DNA of 64,000 nt from Lactococcus allomyrinae (GTDB lineage: Bacteria > Bacillota > Bacilli > Lactobacillales > Streptococcaceae): the NCBI RefSeq assembly GCF_003627095.1, contig NZ_CP032627.1, positions 2,480,001 through 2,544,000 on the forward strand, given 5' to 3'. The translations under genes were made by a program, and so were the position numbers. Below, one piece after another: positions 43,424-52,629 of the stretch. Each line of letters starts with the position of its first letter. Within the stretch, counting starts at the first letter, position 1. A model generated the notes under the pieces. The model did no database searches. It saw nothing but the letters and a program-made list of their open reading frames with translations, and had not been told where the DNA came from.

Positions 43424-44530
43424 ATGACAGCGATTATTGAGTTAAATAATGTTTCTGTGCAATTTCATCAAAAAGGGCGCTTGATTACGGCGGTAAATGA
43501 GGCAAATTTGCATATTGAAAAAGGTGATATCTATGGTGTGATTGGCTATTCTGGTGCGGGAAAATCAACGCTTGTCCGTACGATTAATTTGTTGCAAAAA
43601 CCTACAGCAGGGCAGATTGTCGTTAATGGTGAGGTGATTTTTGATAGTGAAAACCCAGTAAAATTTACTGGGTTGAAATTACGTGAGTTTCGTCAAAAAG
43701 TCGGAATGATTTTTCAGCATTTTAATCTTCTCTCTGAAAAGACCGTATTTGCAAATGTTTCTTTTGCTCTACAACATACGCAGATTACAGATGAAAAAGG
43801 GAAGAAGCGTTATTTGACAAAAAATGAAAAAGCAGATAAGGTTAATCATCTGCTTGAATTGGTTGATTTGGCGGAGCTTTCTGATAAATATCCTGCGCAG
43901 CTTTCGGGCGGACAAAAACAACGGGTCGCGATTGCGCGTGCGCTTGCGAATGACCCAGAAATCTTGATTTCTGATGAGGGGACTTCAGCACTTGACCCTA
44001 AAACAACGAATCAAATTTTGGATTTGTTGAAAGATTTGCATGACAGGCTCGGTTTAACTATTGTATTGATTACGCATGAGATGGCGGTGGTCAAGGAGAT
44101 TGCAAATAAGGTGGCTGTCATGCAAAATGGTGATATTATCGAGCAAAATAGTTTGATTGATATTTTTGCGAAGCCACAACAGACGCTAACAAAGCAGTTT
44201 ATTGAAACGACAAGTTCGGTTAATCGCTTTATCGCCGGACTTTCTAAGACGGATATTTTGCAAAATATTTCTGCTGATGAAGAATTAATTCATTTGGACT
44301 TTGGTTCTGGAACGGTGGAAGAACCAATTATTTCTTTGATTAATAAGAATTTTGATGTGACGACAAGCATTTTCTATGGTAATGTTGAGTTACTTCAAGG
44401 AAGTTCACTTGGTTCATTAATCATCACGCTAAAAGGGGCTGATGAGGAACGTGAGAAGGTTAAGAAATATTTGGCTGGAACAAGTATTGAGTTCGAAGTA
44501 TTAAGTGCTTCAAATGAAGGAGGAAAATAA
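43424..44530 (+). CDS. metN: Methionine ABC transporter ATPase MetN
   Basis: 368 aa. Walker A GYSGAGKST, signature LSGGQKQRV, Walker B EILISDEGTSALDP, H-loop VLITHEM. The C-terminal NIL domain (ELIHLDFGSGTVEEPIISLI onward) is the regulatory methionine-sensing part of MetN. Powers uptake through MetI. Overlaps metI by one base. Confidence 0.95.
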   Translation: MTAIIELNNVSVQFHQKGRLITAVNEANLHIEKGDIYGVIGYSGAGKSTLVRTINLLQKPTAGQIVVNGEVIFDSENPVKFTGLKLREFRQKVGMIFQHFNLLSEKTVFANVSFALQHTQITDEKGKKRYLTKNEKADKVNHLLELVDLAELSDKYPAQLSGGQKQRVAIARALANDPEILISDEGTSALDPKTTNQILDLLKDLHDRLGLTIVLITHEMAVVKEIANKVAVMQNGDIIEQNSLIDIFAKPQQTLTKQFIETTSSVNRFIAGLSKTDILQNISADEELIHLDFGSGTVEEPIISLINKNFDVTTSIFYGNVELLQGSSLGSLIITLKGADEEREKVKKYLAGTSIEFEVLSASNEGGK

Positions 44531-45225
44531 TGGCAGAATGGTTTGCACACACCTTTCCTAATGTGGTTTACCTTGGATGGACTGGAGAGACTGGGTGGTG
44601 GACATCAATTGTTCAGACTTTGTATATGACTTTTATTTCGGCAATTATTGGTGGTTTGCTTGGTTTGATTTTTGGGATTGGGGTTGTTGTGACGGCAGAA
44701 GATGGGATTACACCGAATCGTCCTCTTTTCTGGATTTTGGATAAGGTTGTGTCAATTGGTCGAGCTTTTCCTTTTATCATCTTACTTGCCGCAATCGCTC
44801 CTTTTACAAAAATTCTAGTGGGAACGCAAATCGGTATGACTGCGGCTTTGGTTCCTTTGGCGCTTGGTGTTGCCCCTTTTTATGCACGGCAGGTGCAGGC
44901 TTCTTTGGAGTCCGTTGATAGAGGTAAAGTCGAGGCGGCACAGACGGTTGGTGCAGATTTTCTTGATATTGTTTTTACAGTTTATCTGCGTGAGGAGTTA
45001 TCTGGATTGATTCGGGTTTCGACTGTTACTCTGATTTCTTTAATTGGTCTTACTGCAATGGCTGGTGCGATTGGTGCTGGTGGGCTGGGTAATACGGCAA
45101 TTTCTTATGGTTATAATCGTTTTGCGAATGATGTGACTTGGTTTGCAACGATTTTGATTTTGATTTTTGTGTTATTGGTGCAGCTGATTGGTGATTTTTT
45201 GGCGAAGAAGGCTTCACACCGCTAG
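44530..45225 (+). CDS. metI: Methionine ABC transporter permease MetI
   Basis: 231 aa with five membrane helices and the coupling motif EAAQTVGADFLDIVFTVYLR. The GLTAMAGAIGAGGLGNTAIS signature is typical of MetI. Pairs with MetN and the two MetQ proteins. Confidence 0.95.
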   Translation: MAEWFAHTFPNVVYLGWTGETGWWTSIVQTLYMTFISAIIGGLLGLIFGIGVVVTAEDGITPNRPLFWILDKVVSIGRAFPFIILLAAIAPFTKILVGTQIGMTAALVPLALGVAPFYARQVQASLESVDRGKVEAAQTVGADFLDIVFTVYLREELSGLIRVSTVTLISLIGLTAMAGAIGAGGLGNTAISYGYNRFANDVTWFATILILIFVLLVQLIGDFLAKKASHR

Positions 45226-45301
45226 AAAGATTTCATAGGAGAGGTGGCTTTTATTTGTGTGATTAAACTTACTTTGATGAAAGATAGAAAAGGGTAGTAA
45301 A

Positions 45302-45850
45302 ATGAAAAATAATTCTGTAAAAATTGTTGTGGCGACTGGTATTGGTGCAGCCCTCTTTGTTATTATTGGTTGGTTGATTAATATTCCTACGCCTGTACCA
45401 AATACGAGTATTCAGTTGCAATATGCGGTTTTGGCTTTGTTCTCTGCTTTGTTTGGACCTTTAGCTGGATTTTTGATTGGATTCATTGGACACGCGCTTA
45501 AAGATTCATTTTTGTATGGTTCTCCTTGGTGGACTTGGGTCTTGGGCTCAGGTTTGTCAGGTTTGTTCTTTGCTTTTGCGGTGAAACGTGACCAATTGGT
45601 ACAAGGGATTTTTGGTGGTAAGGAAATTGTTCGTTTTAACCTTGTGCAGTTGCTGACAAATGTTGTGGTATGGGGCGTGATTGCACCGATTGGTGATATT
45701 TTGGTTTATAATGAGCCTGCGAACAAGGTCTTTACACAAGGTGTTGTGGCTGGTCTTGCAAATGCTGTGACGGTTGCTGTTGCAGGGACTTTGCTTTTGA
45801 AGCTTTATGCTGCGACGCGCACGAAGTCAGGGTCGCTTGACAAGGAATAA
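45302..45850 (+). CDS. ECF transporter S component, UPF0397 family
   Basis: 182 aa, six predicted membrane helices, with [20 protein letters not shown] and [20 protein letters not shown] typical of UPF0397 substrate-capture proteins. The substrate is not established. Linked to a fused double ATPase and a T component downstream, giving a dedicated (group I-like) ECF transporter. AAGGGTAGTAAA precedes the ATG. Confidence 0.8.
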   Translation: MKNNSVKIVVATGIGAALFVIIGWLINIPTPVPNTSIQLQYAVLALFSALFGPLAGFLIGFIGHALKDSFLYGSPWWTWVLGSGLSGLFFAFAVKRDQLVQGIFGGKEIVRFNLVQLLTNVVVWGVIAPIGDILVYNEPANKVFTQGVVAGLANAVTVAVAGTLLLKLYAATRTKSGSLDKE

Positions 45851-45872
45851 ACGAATTGTGATAAAATAAGGA

Positions 45873-45912
45873 GCAGCAAATTTTTGCTGCTTGATTTTGT
45901 TTTTTTATAGTG
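45873..45912 (+). terminator. Terminator between S component and ATPase genes
   Basis: GCAGCAAA TT TTTGCTGC followed by a T-rich tail with a seven-T run about 12 bases later. May be partial, since the downstream gene belongs to the same transporter. Confidence 0.55.
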
Positions 45913-45981
45913 TTTGTTGTAGATATGGCGATGAATGAATCATAGCGTATTGAAATAATTATTAGTTATAAAAAGAAGAAT

Positions 45982-47682
45982 ATGAAACCATTAATTTCTT
46001 TTAAGAATTTTACATTTAAGTATGATTTGCAAAAAAATCCAACATTGAAAAATATTAATTTGGAGATTTTTCCTGGTGAAAAGGTGCTGATTGTGGGGCC
46101 TTCTGGCTCTGGAAAATCAACGATTGGGCAGTGTTTGAATGGAATTTTGCCTCATCTTTATAAAGGAACTTCGACAGGCGAGCTGGCTATTTCTGGCTTG
46201 CCTTTTGGTGCATCTATTGCAGAGTTATCTAGTCAGGTCTCAACGATTTTGCAGGATACGGATGGTCAATTTATTGGATTGACAGTGGCTGAAGATGTGG
46301 CTTTTGCGCTTGAAAATGATGAATGTGAATTATCAGTCATGCGTGAGACGGTGGAGCATTGGTCAGAGGTGACAGAATTGTCAACACTTTTGACGAAGCA
46401 TCCGCAAGATTTATCGGGTGGTCAAAAACAGCGAGTAACACTTGCGGGTGTGTTGGTGGATGAATCACCGATTTTGCTGTTTGATGAGCCACTTGCAAAC
46501 CTTGACCCACAAGCCTGTCGGGATACGATGTCATTGATTAGACGGATACATGAGGAAAATCAGGTGACAACAATCGTGATTGAACATCGGATTGACGAAG
46601 TGTTGCCGCTAGGAATTGATAAGGTGGTTGTGGTAAATGATGGTGAGATTGTGGCAGTTGGGCGTCCAGATGAACTGTTGCGAACGGCAGTTTTTGAGAA
46701 AAACGGTTTGCGTGAACCGCTTTATCTAACAGCTCTAAAGTCTGCTCATGTCTCATCACTACTTCCTGATTTTTCAAAGCTAGAAAATCTTGATAAGGAG
46801 CCTTCAAAAGAGGCTCTGACAACTTTTGTCAGTGAAAATAAGCGTGTTGACAAACTTGTCAGTACTGACAAAATCCTGTCAGTGCGTGATTTGTCTGTTG
46901 CGTTTGATGAGCATGAGGTTTTGCGTGGGATAAACCTTGATGTTTTCGAGGGAGAGCGTATTTCGATTGTTGGGAAAAATGGGGTTGGAAAGTCAACATT
47001 TGCAAATAGCCTGTGCCAATTTGTGCGTTCTTCTGGTGAGGTTTTTTATCGTGGAAAGTCTGTCAGTACTGACACGATTGCTGAGCGTGCTGGGCGGATT
47101 GGCTATATTATGCAGAATCCGAATCTGATGATTTCTCAAAACATTGTGGTGGATGAGGTTGCTTTTGGTTTGCGTTTACGTCAGGTTGATGAGGCTGTCA
47201 TTACTGATAGAGTGGAAAAAATCTTGAAAGTTTGTGGTTTGTTTCCGTTTAGGAATTGGCCGATTAGTTCCCTTTCTTATGGGCAGAAAAAGCGAGTGAC
47301 GATTGCAAGTATTTTGGTGCTTGAGCCAGAGATTTTATTGCTTGATGAGCCAACGGCAGCGCAGGATTTACGTTCATATCGGGAGATTATGGAGTTTCTT
47401 GAGGAGCTTAATCAGCGATTAAATTTGACGATGATTATGATTACGCATGATATGTATCTTATCACTGAATATACTGACAGAACACTGGTATTTGCTGATG
47501 GAAAAATCGTGGCTGACCGAGCACCTTCTGAGGTTTTGGCATCAGAAGAATTGCTTTCGCTTGGAAATCTGACACAGACGAGCCTTTATGAGCTTGCTGA
47601 CAGAGTGGAACTTGACCCAGTAGCGCTGACCGAGGCTTTCATAAGTAGACAAAAAACTGTCAGTGCTGACAAAGAGGTTTAA
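45982..47682 (+). CDS. ECF transporter double ATPase (fused A and A' components)
   Basis: 566 aa with two ABC domains. First: GPSGSGKST, LSGGQKQRV, LLFDEPLANLDP. Second: GKNGVGKST, LSYGQKKRV, LLLDEPTAAQDL. The arrangement is that of ykoD-like energisers that partner UPF0397 S components. The linker and C-terminus carry CTGTCAGTACTGACA-type palindromes in their codons (46857, 47060, 47657). Confidence 0.9.
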   Translation: MKPLISFKNFTFKYDLQKNPTLKNINLEIFPGEKVLIVGPSGSGKSTIGQCLNGILPHLYKGTSTGELAISGLPFGASIAELSSQVSTILQDTDGQFIGLTVAEDVAFALENDECELSVMRETVEHWSEVTELSTLLTKHPQDLSGGQKQRVTLAGVLVDESPILLFDEPLANLDPQACRDTMSLIRRIHEENQVTTIVIEHRIDEVLPLGIDKVVVVNDGEIVAVGRPDELLRTAVFEKNGLREPLYLTALKSAHVSSLLPDFSKLENLDKEPSKEALTTFVSENKRVDKLVSTDKILSVRDLSVAFDEHEVLRGINLDVFEGERISIVGKNGVGKSTFANSLCQFVRSSGEVFYRGKSVSTDTIAERAGRIGYIMQNPNLMISQNIVVDEVAFGLRLRQVDEAVITDRVEKILKVCGLFPFRNWPISSLSYGQKKRVTIASILVLEPEILLLDEPTAAQDLRSYREIMEFLEELNQRLNLTMIMITHDMYLITEYTDRTLVFADGKIVADRAPSEVLASEELLSLGNLTQTSLYELADRVELDPVALTEAFISRQKTVSADKEV

Positions 47683-48062
47683 AATTATAGAAGGGAACTG
47701 AGTTTGCCCACTTTGAAGTCAGTGAAAATATAGTTCGATTGTCTATACCGCGGGTGTCCATTCGCTCCAAAGGAATTACTATCCGTTGCTGCTTCATCCT
47801 ATAAAGGTGTAAGGCGAGACGGCTCTCGCTACGCGGGAAAGGACTGCTAGTCGAAACGATAACTGGTAATACTTATCCTATCAGCTAGGTACATTTTACT
47901 AAGGATAATCTGATGTAGTAAAAATCAGCAATGAATTGGTGCTATGTTCTGACTTTAATTTGACTTTGGTGTTCTGCACTCAACAGTTGTGAGAAGCTAG
48001 AAGTAGTAAAAGAACCATTGACAATTTTCATCACTTCTTAATAGTTGGGTTTATATCTTATC
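47683..48062 (+). other. 380-bp gap inside the ECF operon, structured
   Basis: No ORF. Two perfect small stems: GCGAGA/TCTCGC with loop CGGC (47814-47829), and TTTTACTA/TAGTAAAA about 14 nt apart near 47,895-47,925. No known riboswitch recognised. It separates the ATPase and T-component genes, where an operon would normally be tight. Confidence 0.4.
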
Positions 48063-48884
48063 ATGAATAATCAACTTAAAATTCTTGGCTTTACGGCAGG
48101 CGATGGCTTTGTCTACAGGCTTAATGCAACGAGTAAGCTGCTCTTTTTCATTCTCGTATCTATAAGTTGCATGGTGACTTATGACACGAGATATTTGGCT
48201 TTTGTCGCTATTTTTTCAACTTTACTTTTTCGTTTTTCGAAAATTCCATTTGCTTCAGTGAAACGGGTGGCGCAGTTTGCGGCTTTATTTGCTGTGCTTA
48301 ATATCATTTTTGTTTTTATTTTTGATCCAAACTATGGCGCACGTTTGTATGGGTCACAGACAATGATTTTTGGACCGTTTTCTGCGGAGGAATTATTTTA
48401 TTTGTTCAATCTAGTGTTGAAATATTTTTGTACGATTCCGCTGGCACTTTTGTTCCTTTTGACGACTAATCCTAGCCAATTTGCGAGTAGTTTGAATAAA
48501 ATTGGTCTTCCCTATCGTTCGTCTTACTCGGTGTCGCTTGCGCTTCGTTATATTCCTGATATGCAGGAAAAATTCATCACGATTCGCAATGCTCAGGAGG
48601 CGCGCGGGATGGAATTATCGAAAAAAGGGAACTTTTTTGGGAAAATCAAACTTAATGTCCAACTTCTTTTGCCTCTAATTTTTTCGAGTTTGGAGCAGAT
48701 TGATACGATTTCTACTGCGATGGAGTTGCGGCGTTTTGGGAAGAAGAAAAAAAGAACGTGGTACACTTATCAGAAGTTGAGGGGACAAGATTTTTCGGTC
48801 ATTGCCTTGGCAATTTTGTGCGTTATAACTGTTATTGCACTATTTTTTGTTAATCAAGGTCGATTTTTTAATCCATTTCACTGA
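48063..48884 (+). CDS. ECF transporter T component
   Basis: 273 aa. CbiQ-type membrane protein with the coupling motifs RNAQEARGME and AMELRRFG (Ala-Arg-Gly type signatures) that contact the two ATPase domains. Completes the ECF complex with the genes at 45302 and 45982. ATG 48063 has a weak ribosome site; a TTG 18 bp upstream is the alternative. Terminator overlaps the stop. Confidence 0.88.
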   Translation: MNNQLKILGFTAGDGFVYRLNATSKLLFFILVSISCMVTYDTRYLAFVAIFSTLLFRFSKIPFASVKRVAQFAALFAVLNIIFVFIFDPNYGARLYGSQTMIFGPFSAEELFYLFNLVLKYFCTIPLALLFLLTTNPSQFASSLNKIGLPYRSSYSVSLALRYIPDMQEKFITIRNAQEARGMELSKKGNFFGKIKLNVQLLLPLIFSSLEQIDTISTAMELRRFGKKKKRTWYTYQKLRGQDFSVIALAILCVITVIALFFVNQGRFFNPFH

Positions 48885-48906
48885 CAATTTTCTGTCAGTG
48901 TTTTTT
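48879..48906 (+). terminator. Terminator after T component
   Basis: CACTGACA ATTTTC TGTCAGTG then TTTTTT; built from the CTGACA/TGTCAG words common in this region. Confidence 0.8.
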
Positions 48907-48949
48907 ACTAGTTTGTCAGTAAATTTGGATAAAGATTTTTACAGAAATC

Positions 48950-48978
48950 TTGTAAACGAACAAGTTTTATGGCATAAT
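48950..48978 (+). promoter_or_regulatory. Promoter of the fhu-like operon
   Basis: -35 TTGTAA (48950-48955), 17-bp spacer, -10 CATAAT (48973-48978). CTTGT-AAACGA-ACAAG overlaps the -35 box as a possible operator. It implies a leader of about 480 nt before the first gene. Confidence 0.55.
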
Positions 48979-49026
48979 AGACTTGTAAAATACTTTTGAC
49001 AAACAAATCATTTGCAAAAAATAAAG

Positions 49027-49447
49027 AAGTTTGAAATGAAGCCGTGACTTCATGTGTTGGCTGTAATTAGATCGAGTGACTCTCACATCTTAATCAACCG
49101 AGTTCGGAAGGCTAGAAACTTGTGAAAAAGATGAAATTTTGAACCTACGCTGGCGCAGAACCAAAAATTTCCCTATTTTTCACAGTTTCTGAGCAAACCT
49201 TCCTCACATCTTAAATTGAGTTTGGGGCGCTAAAAGCTAGGCGATTAGATAAAATGGAGCTTGTGTTTCGTACAGAACCACATTTTCCTAAGTCACTGTG
49301 CTTTTGGACGAGTACTCCTTACCTCTTACAATTGAGTTCGGAGCGCTTGAAATTAGTGAAAATAGACAACTTCCAGAACCGTGCTTTCGCACGAACCTGA
49401 AATTTTCTAATTTTCATAATTTCAGGACGAGCGCTCCTCACATCTTA
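49027..49447 (+). repeat. Array of about 114-nt hairpin repeats in the fhu leader
   Basis: Full copies at 49100-49213, 49218-49328 and 49334-49447, plus a degenerate copy ending at 49092. Each starts GAGTTCGG (or GAGTTTGG), ends CTCACATCTTA (or a variant), and folds end to end; the outer stem pairs GGAAGG/CCTTCC or GAGCGCT/AGCGCTC. The apex is a small stem flanked by GAACC on both sides. The last copy ends about 6 nt before the ribosome site of the XRE gene. Same family as 52382-52613. Confidence 0.75.
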
Positions 49448-49465
49448 TTTTGAAAGGAAATAGTA

Positions 49466-49759
49466 ATGGAAAATAAAATACGTGAATTACGTCGTTTGCA
49501 CCATCTTTCACAAGAAGATATTGCGCATATTGCACACGTCTCGCGTCAGACGATTAATGCGATTGAGAATGATAAATACGATCCTGAGTTAATGCTGGCT
49601 TTTAAGCTTGCCGATACGTTGGGAACAACGGTTGATGAGCTTTTCAATTACAAACCAGCTATAGTAAAAAGGAAAGAAAACGATGTATTTTGGTGCGAAA
49701 AATATCAATGTGTGCTATGGAAAAGAGCAGGTGTTGAAAAACATCACGTTGTCGATTGA
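49466..49759 (+). CDS. XRE-family small regulator
   Basis: 97 aa. HTH: IRELRRLHHLSQEDIAHIAH, VSRQTINAIENDKYDPELML, of the YozG-type small repressors. Residues after about 68 read across the start of the ATPase gene in another frame (77-bp overlap), which is unusual. First gene of the iron-transport operon, so a likely local regulator. GAAAGGAAAT ribosome site. Confidence 0.75.
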   Translation: MENKIRELRRLHHLSQEDIAHIAHVSRQTINAIENDKYDPELMLAFKLADTLGTTVDELFNYKPAIVKRKENDVFWCEKYQCVLWKRAGVEKHHVVD

Positions 49760-50462
49760 AAAGGGGAAAACAACGGCGATTATCGGAATCAATGGTTCTG
49801 GAAAATCAACACTTTTAAAAGCTTTAGGACGTTTAATTAAGTCTGACGGAGAAGTTATTTTTAATGACAGACCTCTGTCAGCACTGACAAATCTTGAAAT
49901 TGCGCGAATTTTATCACTTTTACCTCAGTCAGCAATGGCGCCAGCAGATATTACCGTTTATGAGCTGGTCAGTTTGGGACGATTTCCCCATCAAAGACTG
50001 ATGCAACAGCACTTATCAAAAGATGATGAAGCTTTTGTTGAGCAAATTATGCGAGAAACAAATGTATGGGAAATGCGTAATAGTAAGGTGTCAAGCCTAT
50101 CAGGAGGGCAACGTCAGCGGGTATTTATTACGATGATTTTGGTGCAAGACAGTGAAATTATTTTGCTCGATGAACCAACAACTTATCTTGATTTGGTTCA
50201 TCAACTTGATATTTTGCGTTTGCTCAAAGAATTTGCGACAAAGCGAAAAAAAACGGTGGTCTATGTGATTCATGACTTGAACCATGCCGCACGTTTTGCT
50301 GATAATCTAGTGCTTGTTAAAGAAGGAAAAGTCGTTGCCGAGGGGTCTGTTGAAGAACTTTTCACAGAAAGTTCGCTTAAAGATTGTTTTGGTCTGGATG
50401 TGACATTAGGGTGTGATACATTTACTAAAAGTTTGATGATTACAGGGGTGAAAAATGCCTAG
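49683..50462 (+). CDS. fhuC: Iron/siderophore ABC transporter ATPase
   Basis: 259 aa. FecE/FhuC family: Walker A GINGSGKST, LPQSAMAPADITVYELVSLG, signature LSGGQRQRV, Walker B IILLDEPTTYLD, H-loop VIHDLNH. Energises uptake of ferric siderophores or haem through the two permeases that follow. Overlaps both neighbours. The siderophore type cannot be told from the ATPase. Confidence 0.85.
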   Translation: MYFGAKNINVCYGKEQVLKNITLSIEKGKTTAIIGINGSGKSTLLKALGRLIKSDGEVIFNDRPLSALTNLEIARILSLLPQSAMAPADITVYELVSLGRFPHQRLMQQHLSKDDEAFVEQIMRETNVWEMRNSKVSSLSGGQRQRVFITMILVQDSEIILLDEPTTYLDLVHQLDILRLLKEFATKRKKTVVYVIHDLNHAARFADNLVLVKEGKVVAEGSVEELFTESSLKDCFGLDVTLGCDTFTKSLMITGVKNA

Positions 50463-51405
50463 GAGACGCTTTGCAATGCTTTTTTTTACCCTTGTTTTTT
50501 TCTTGCTTATCTTATCTGTACTTTATCTAATGTTAGGTGCAAAAAATTATCCTTTGTCAGCGGTGTTACAAAATAAAATTGTCTTACAGCTCCGTCTGCC
50601 AAGACTTTTGAGCCTCTATCTCGTCGGATTTCTACTCTCCACGAGTGGTTTTCTAGTCCAAATCATGACACGAAACCCGCTTGCTGAAATGTCAACCCTA
50701 GGGATTTCAGGAGGTGCAAGTTTTGCCTTGTCGCTATTGTTGACCTTCGGATTGTCAACGAATGATGGGATTTCAGTTATTATTTCATCTGTTGGTGCTT
50801 TTCTTGCTTTGTCAGTTGTCATGCTGCTGACAGCGAGAACTCATTTTCAGCCTTTAAAAGTCGTTTTAGTTGGGACATCAGTTGGATTATTTGCGACGAG
50901 TTTGGCAAGTTCAATGACCTTCGCAAGCCATAATACGCAAGCCTATTTTTTATGGATTGTAGGTTCTTTTTCTGGCATTACTGACACGAAAGTGATTTTG
51001 ATGACAGTTGTCAGTTGTATTTTTCTTATTGTTCTTTTTCTTTTTTCAAATCGGATCAAGCTCCTCTCTTTTGGAGACGAGATGGCGACCTCTTTGGGCG
51101 TATCGGTCAATCAAGTCCGCTTTGCAATTATGATTTTGGTTGCTCTAGCAGCTGGTGCTACGATTGCATCAGTAGGTGTGATTAGCTTCGTTGGATTGAT
51201 TGCACCGCATATTGTCAAACCTTTTGCACGAACGAATTTTTGGCAAAATGTGATTCTGTCAGTGCTGACAGGAATGATATTATTAGTTTTAGCTGACCTT
51301 GCAGCAAGAAATTTGTTCAAGCCCTATGAATTTCCTGCGGGAAGCTTGACGATGTTGCTTGGTGCACCATTTTTCCTCTGGATTATCGCAAAGGAGGCAA
51401 AATGA
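50455..51405 (+). CDS. fhuB: Iron ABC transporter permease 1 (FecCD family)
   Basis: 316 aa with about nine membrane helices. FecCD signatures: LRLPRLLSLYLVGFLLSTSG, TRNPLAEMSTLGISGGASFA, GVISFVGLIAPHIVK. Overlaps fhuC and fhuG by a few bases. Forms the translocation channel with the next gene product. Confidence 0.87.
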   Translation: MPRRRFAMLFFTLVFFLLILSVLYLMLGAKNYPLSAVLQNKIVLQLRLPRLLSLYLVGFLLSTSGFLVQIMTRNPLAEMSTLGISGGASFALSLLLTFGLSTNDGISVIISSVGAFLALSVVMLLTARTHFQPLKVVLVGTSVGLFATSLASSMTFASHNTQAYFLWIVGSFSGITDTKVILMTVVSCIFLIVLFLFSNRIKLLSFGDEMATSLGVSVNQVRFAIMILVALAAGATIASVGVISFVGLIAPHIVKPFARTNFWQNVILSVLTGMILLVLADLAARNLFKPYEFPAGSLTMLLGAPFFLWIIAKEAK

Positions 51406-52340
51406 AAAAGAAATTTATTCTTTTATTTTCAATCCTTTTTATCATTGCAATCGTTGACCTGACACAGTTTTCCACGAATATGCAAATGCTCTCGATTTTG
51501 ATTCCCAATTTTCGTCTGCCACGCCTGATTATCGTTTTAGCTGCAGGAATGGCACTCTCAATCGCTGGATTTATTATCCAAACTGTTGCTGAAAATCCAC
51601 TTGCAGACAGTGGAACGATAGGGATTACATCAGGTGCAAGTGCGGGTAGCGTCGCATTTTTACTCGTTGCAGACCATTTTAATCTCACGGGTTTTTGGAA
51701 TTTTTCTTATCCTATTTTTGCATTGTTGGGCGCAATCATTGCGTTTGGTCTAATTTACTTTTTTGCACTCAAGAAAAATGTAAGTTCGGTTCGTGTACTA
51801 TTGACAGGGATTGCGATTACAGCATTTTTTCAAGCAATGATTACGCTTGCGCAATTATCTGTTAATAGTTTTGATTTCCAAAAAGTTGCGGTCTGGTTAT
51901 CAGGTGATGTCTGGCAAACAGATACGAGCTATCTCTTAGTTTGTCTAGTTTTACTGGTCATTGCACTTGTTTTTTTACCTTTTTCAATGAATAAACTCGA
52001 AATTATATCGCTTGGCGAAGAAATGGCGACAACTTTGGGAATAGATATTCAAAAGACGAAGACACAACTTTATTTTATTGCGCTTTTATTTGCTGCTGTG
52101 GGTGTCTTACTTGTCGGTGGACTTGCATTTGTTGGTCTAATTGCACCACATATTGCACGTGAAATCGTTGGTTTCAAATCACGTCGCAGGCTTGCTGCAA
52201 CGGCTCTAAGTGGAATGATTATCTTAGTATTTGCTGATATTATTTCGCAACTTGTAATTGCGCCATCAAGTCTTCCTTTGGGCTTCGTTGTTGCCTTCAT
52301 CGGAGCGCCTTACTATATTTATCTCATCCAAAAAGTTTAA
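51402..52340 (+). CDS. fhuG: Iron ABC transporter permease 2 (FecCD family)
   Basis: 312 aa, paralogous to the preceding permease: FRLPRLIIVLAAGMALSIAG, ENPLADSGTIGITSGASAGS, GLAFVGLIAPHIAREI. ATGA overlap upstream. Followed by a small imperfect hairpin (52339-52368) and then two hairpin repeats rather than directly by the binding-protein gene. Confidence 0.87.
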   Translation: MKKKFILLFSILFIIAIVDLTQFSTNMQMLSILIPNFRLPRLIIVLAAGMALSIAGFIIQTVAENPLADSGTIGITSGASAGSVAFLLVADHFNLTGFWNFSYPIFALLGAIIAFGLIYFFALKKNVSSVRVLLTGIAITAFFQAMITLAQLSVNSFDFQKVAVWLSGDVWQTDTSYLLVCLVLLVIALVFLPFSMNKLEIISLGEEMATTLGIDIQKTKTQLYFIALLFAAVGVLLVGGLAFVGLIAPHIAREIVGFKSRRRLAATALSGMIILVFADIISQLVIAPSSLPLGFVVAFIGAPYYIYLIQKV

Positions 52341-52381
52341 GAAATTAATTTGTAAACGCAAATTTCTTATAAAAAATAACT

Positions 52382-52613
52382 GAGTTCGTCCTCCCTGAAA
52401 GGTATGAAAAAAGATAAAGCTGTGAACCTGTCTTCGACAGAACCTCTAGCTTTCCTATTTTTCAACCTTTCAGAGCAGTCGGACTTATATCTTATAACTG
52501 AGTTCGGTGCGCTTAAAATTAGTGAAAATAGATAAATGCCAGAACTGTGTTTCCGCACAAACCTGAAATTTTCTAATTTTCATAATTTCAGGGCGAGCAC
52601 CCCTCACATCTTA
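52382..52613 (+). repeat. Two hairpin repeats in the fhuD leader
   Basis: Copies at 52382-52494 and 52500-52613, same family as 49027-49447. Apical stems differ but still pair (CTGTC/GACAG in the first, TGTG/CGCA in the second), with GAACC or AAACC boxes beside them. The second copy ends 5 nt before the TAGGAGG ribosome site of the binding-protein gene. Confidence 0.75.
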
Positions 52614-52629
52614 TATTTAGGAGGTAATT

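Noticed and set aside
49100-49447. CRISPR-like or coding repeats upstream of the XRE gene
   Set aside because: Units are near end-to-end hairpins with only 4-5 nt between them and no long ORF; RNA structure explains them better.
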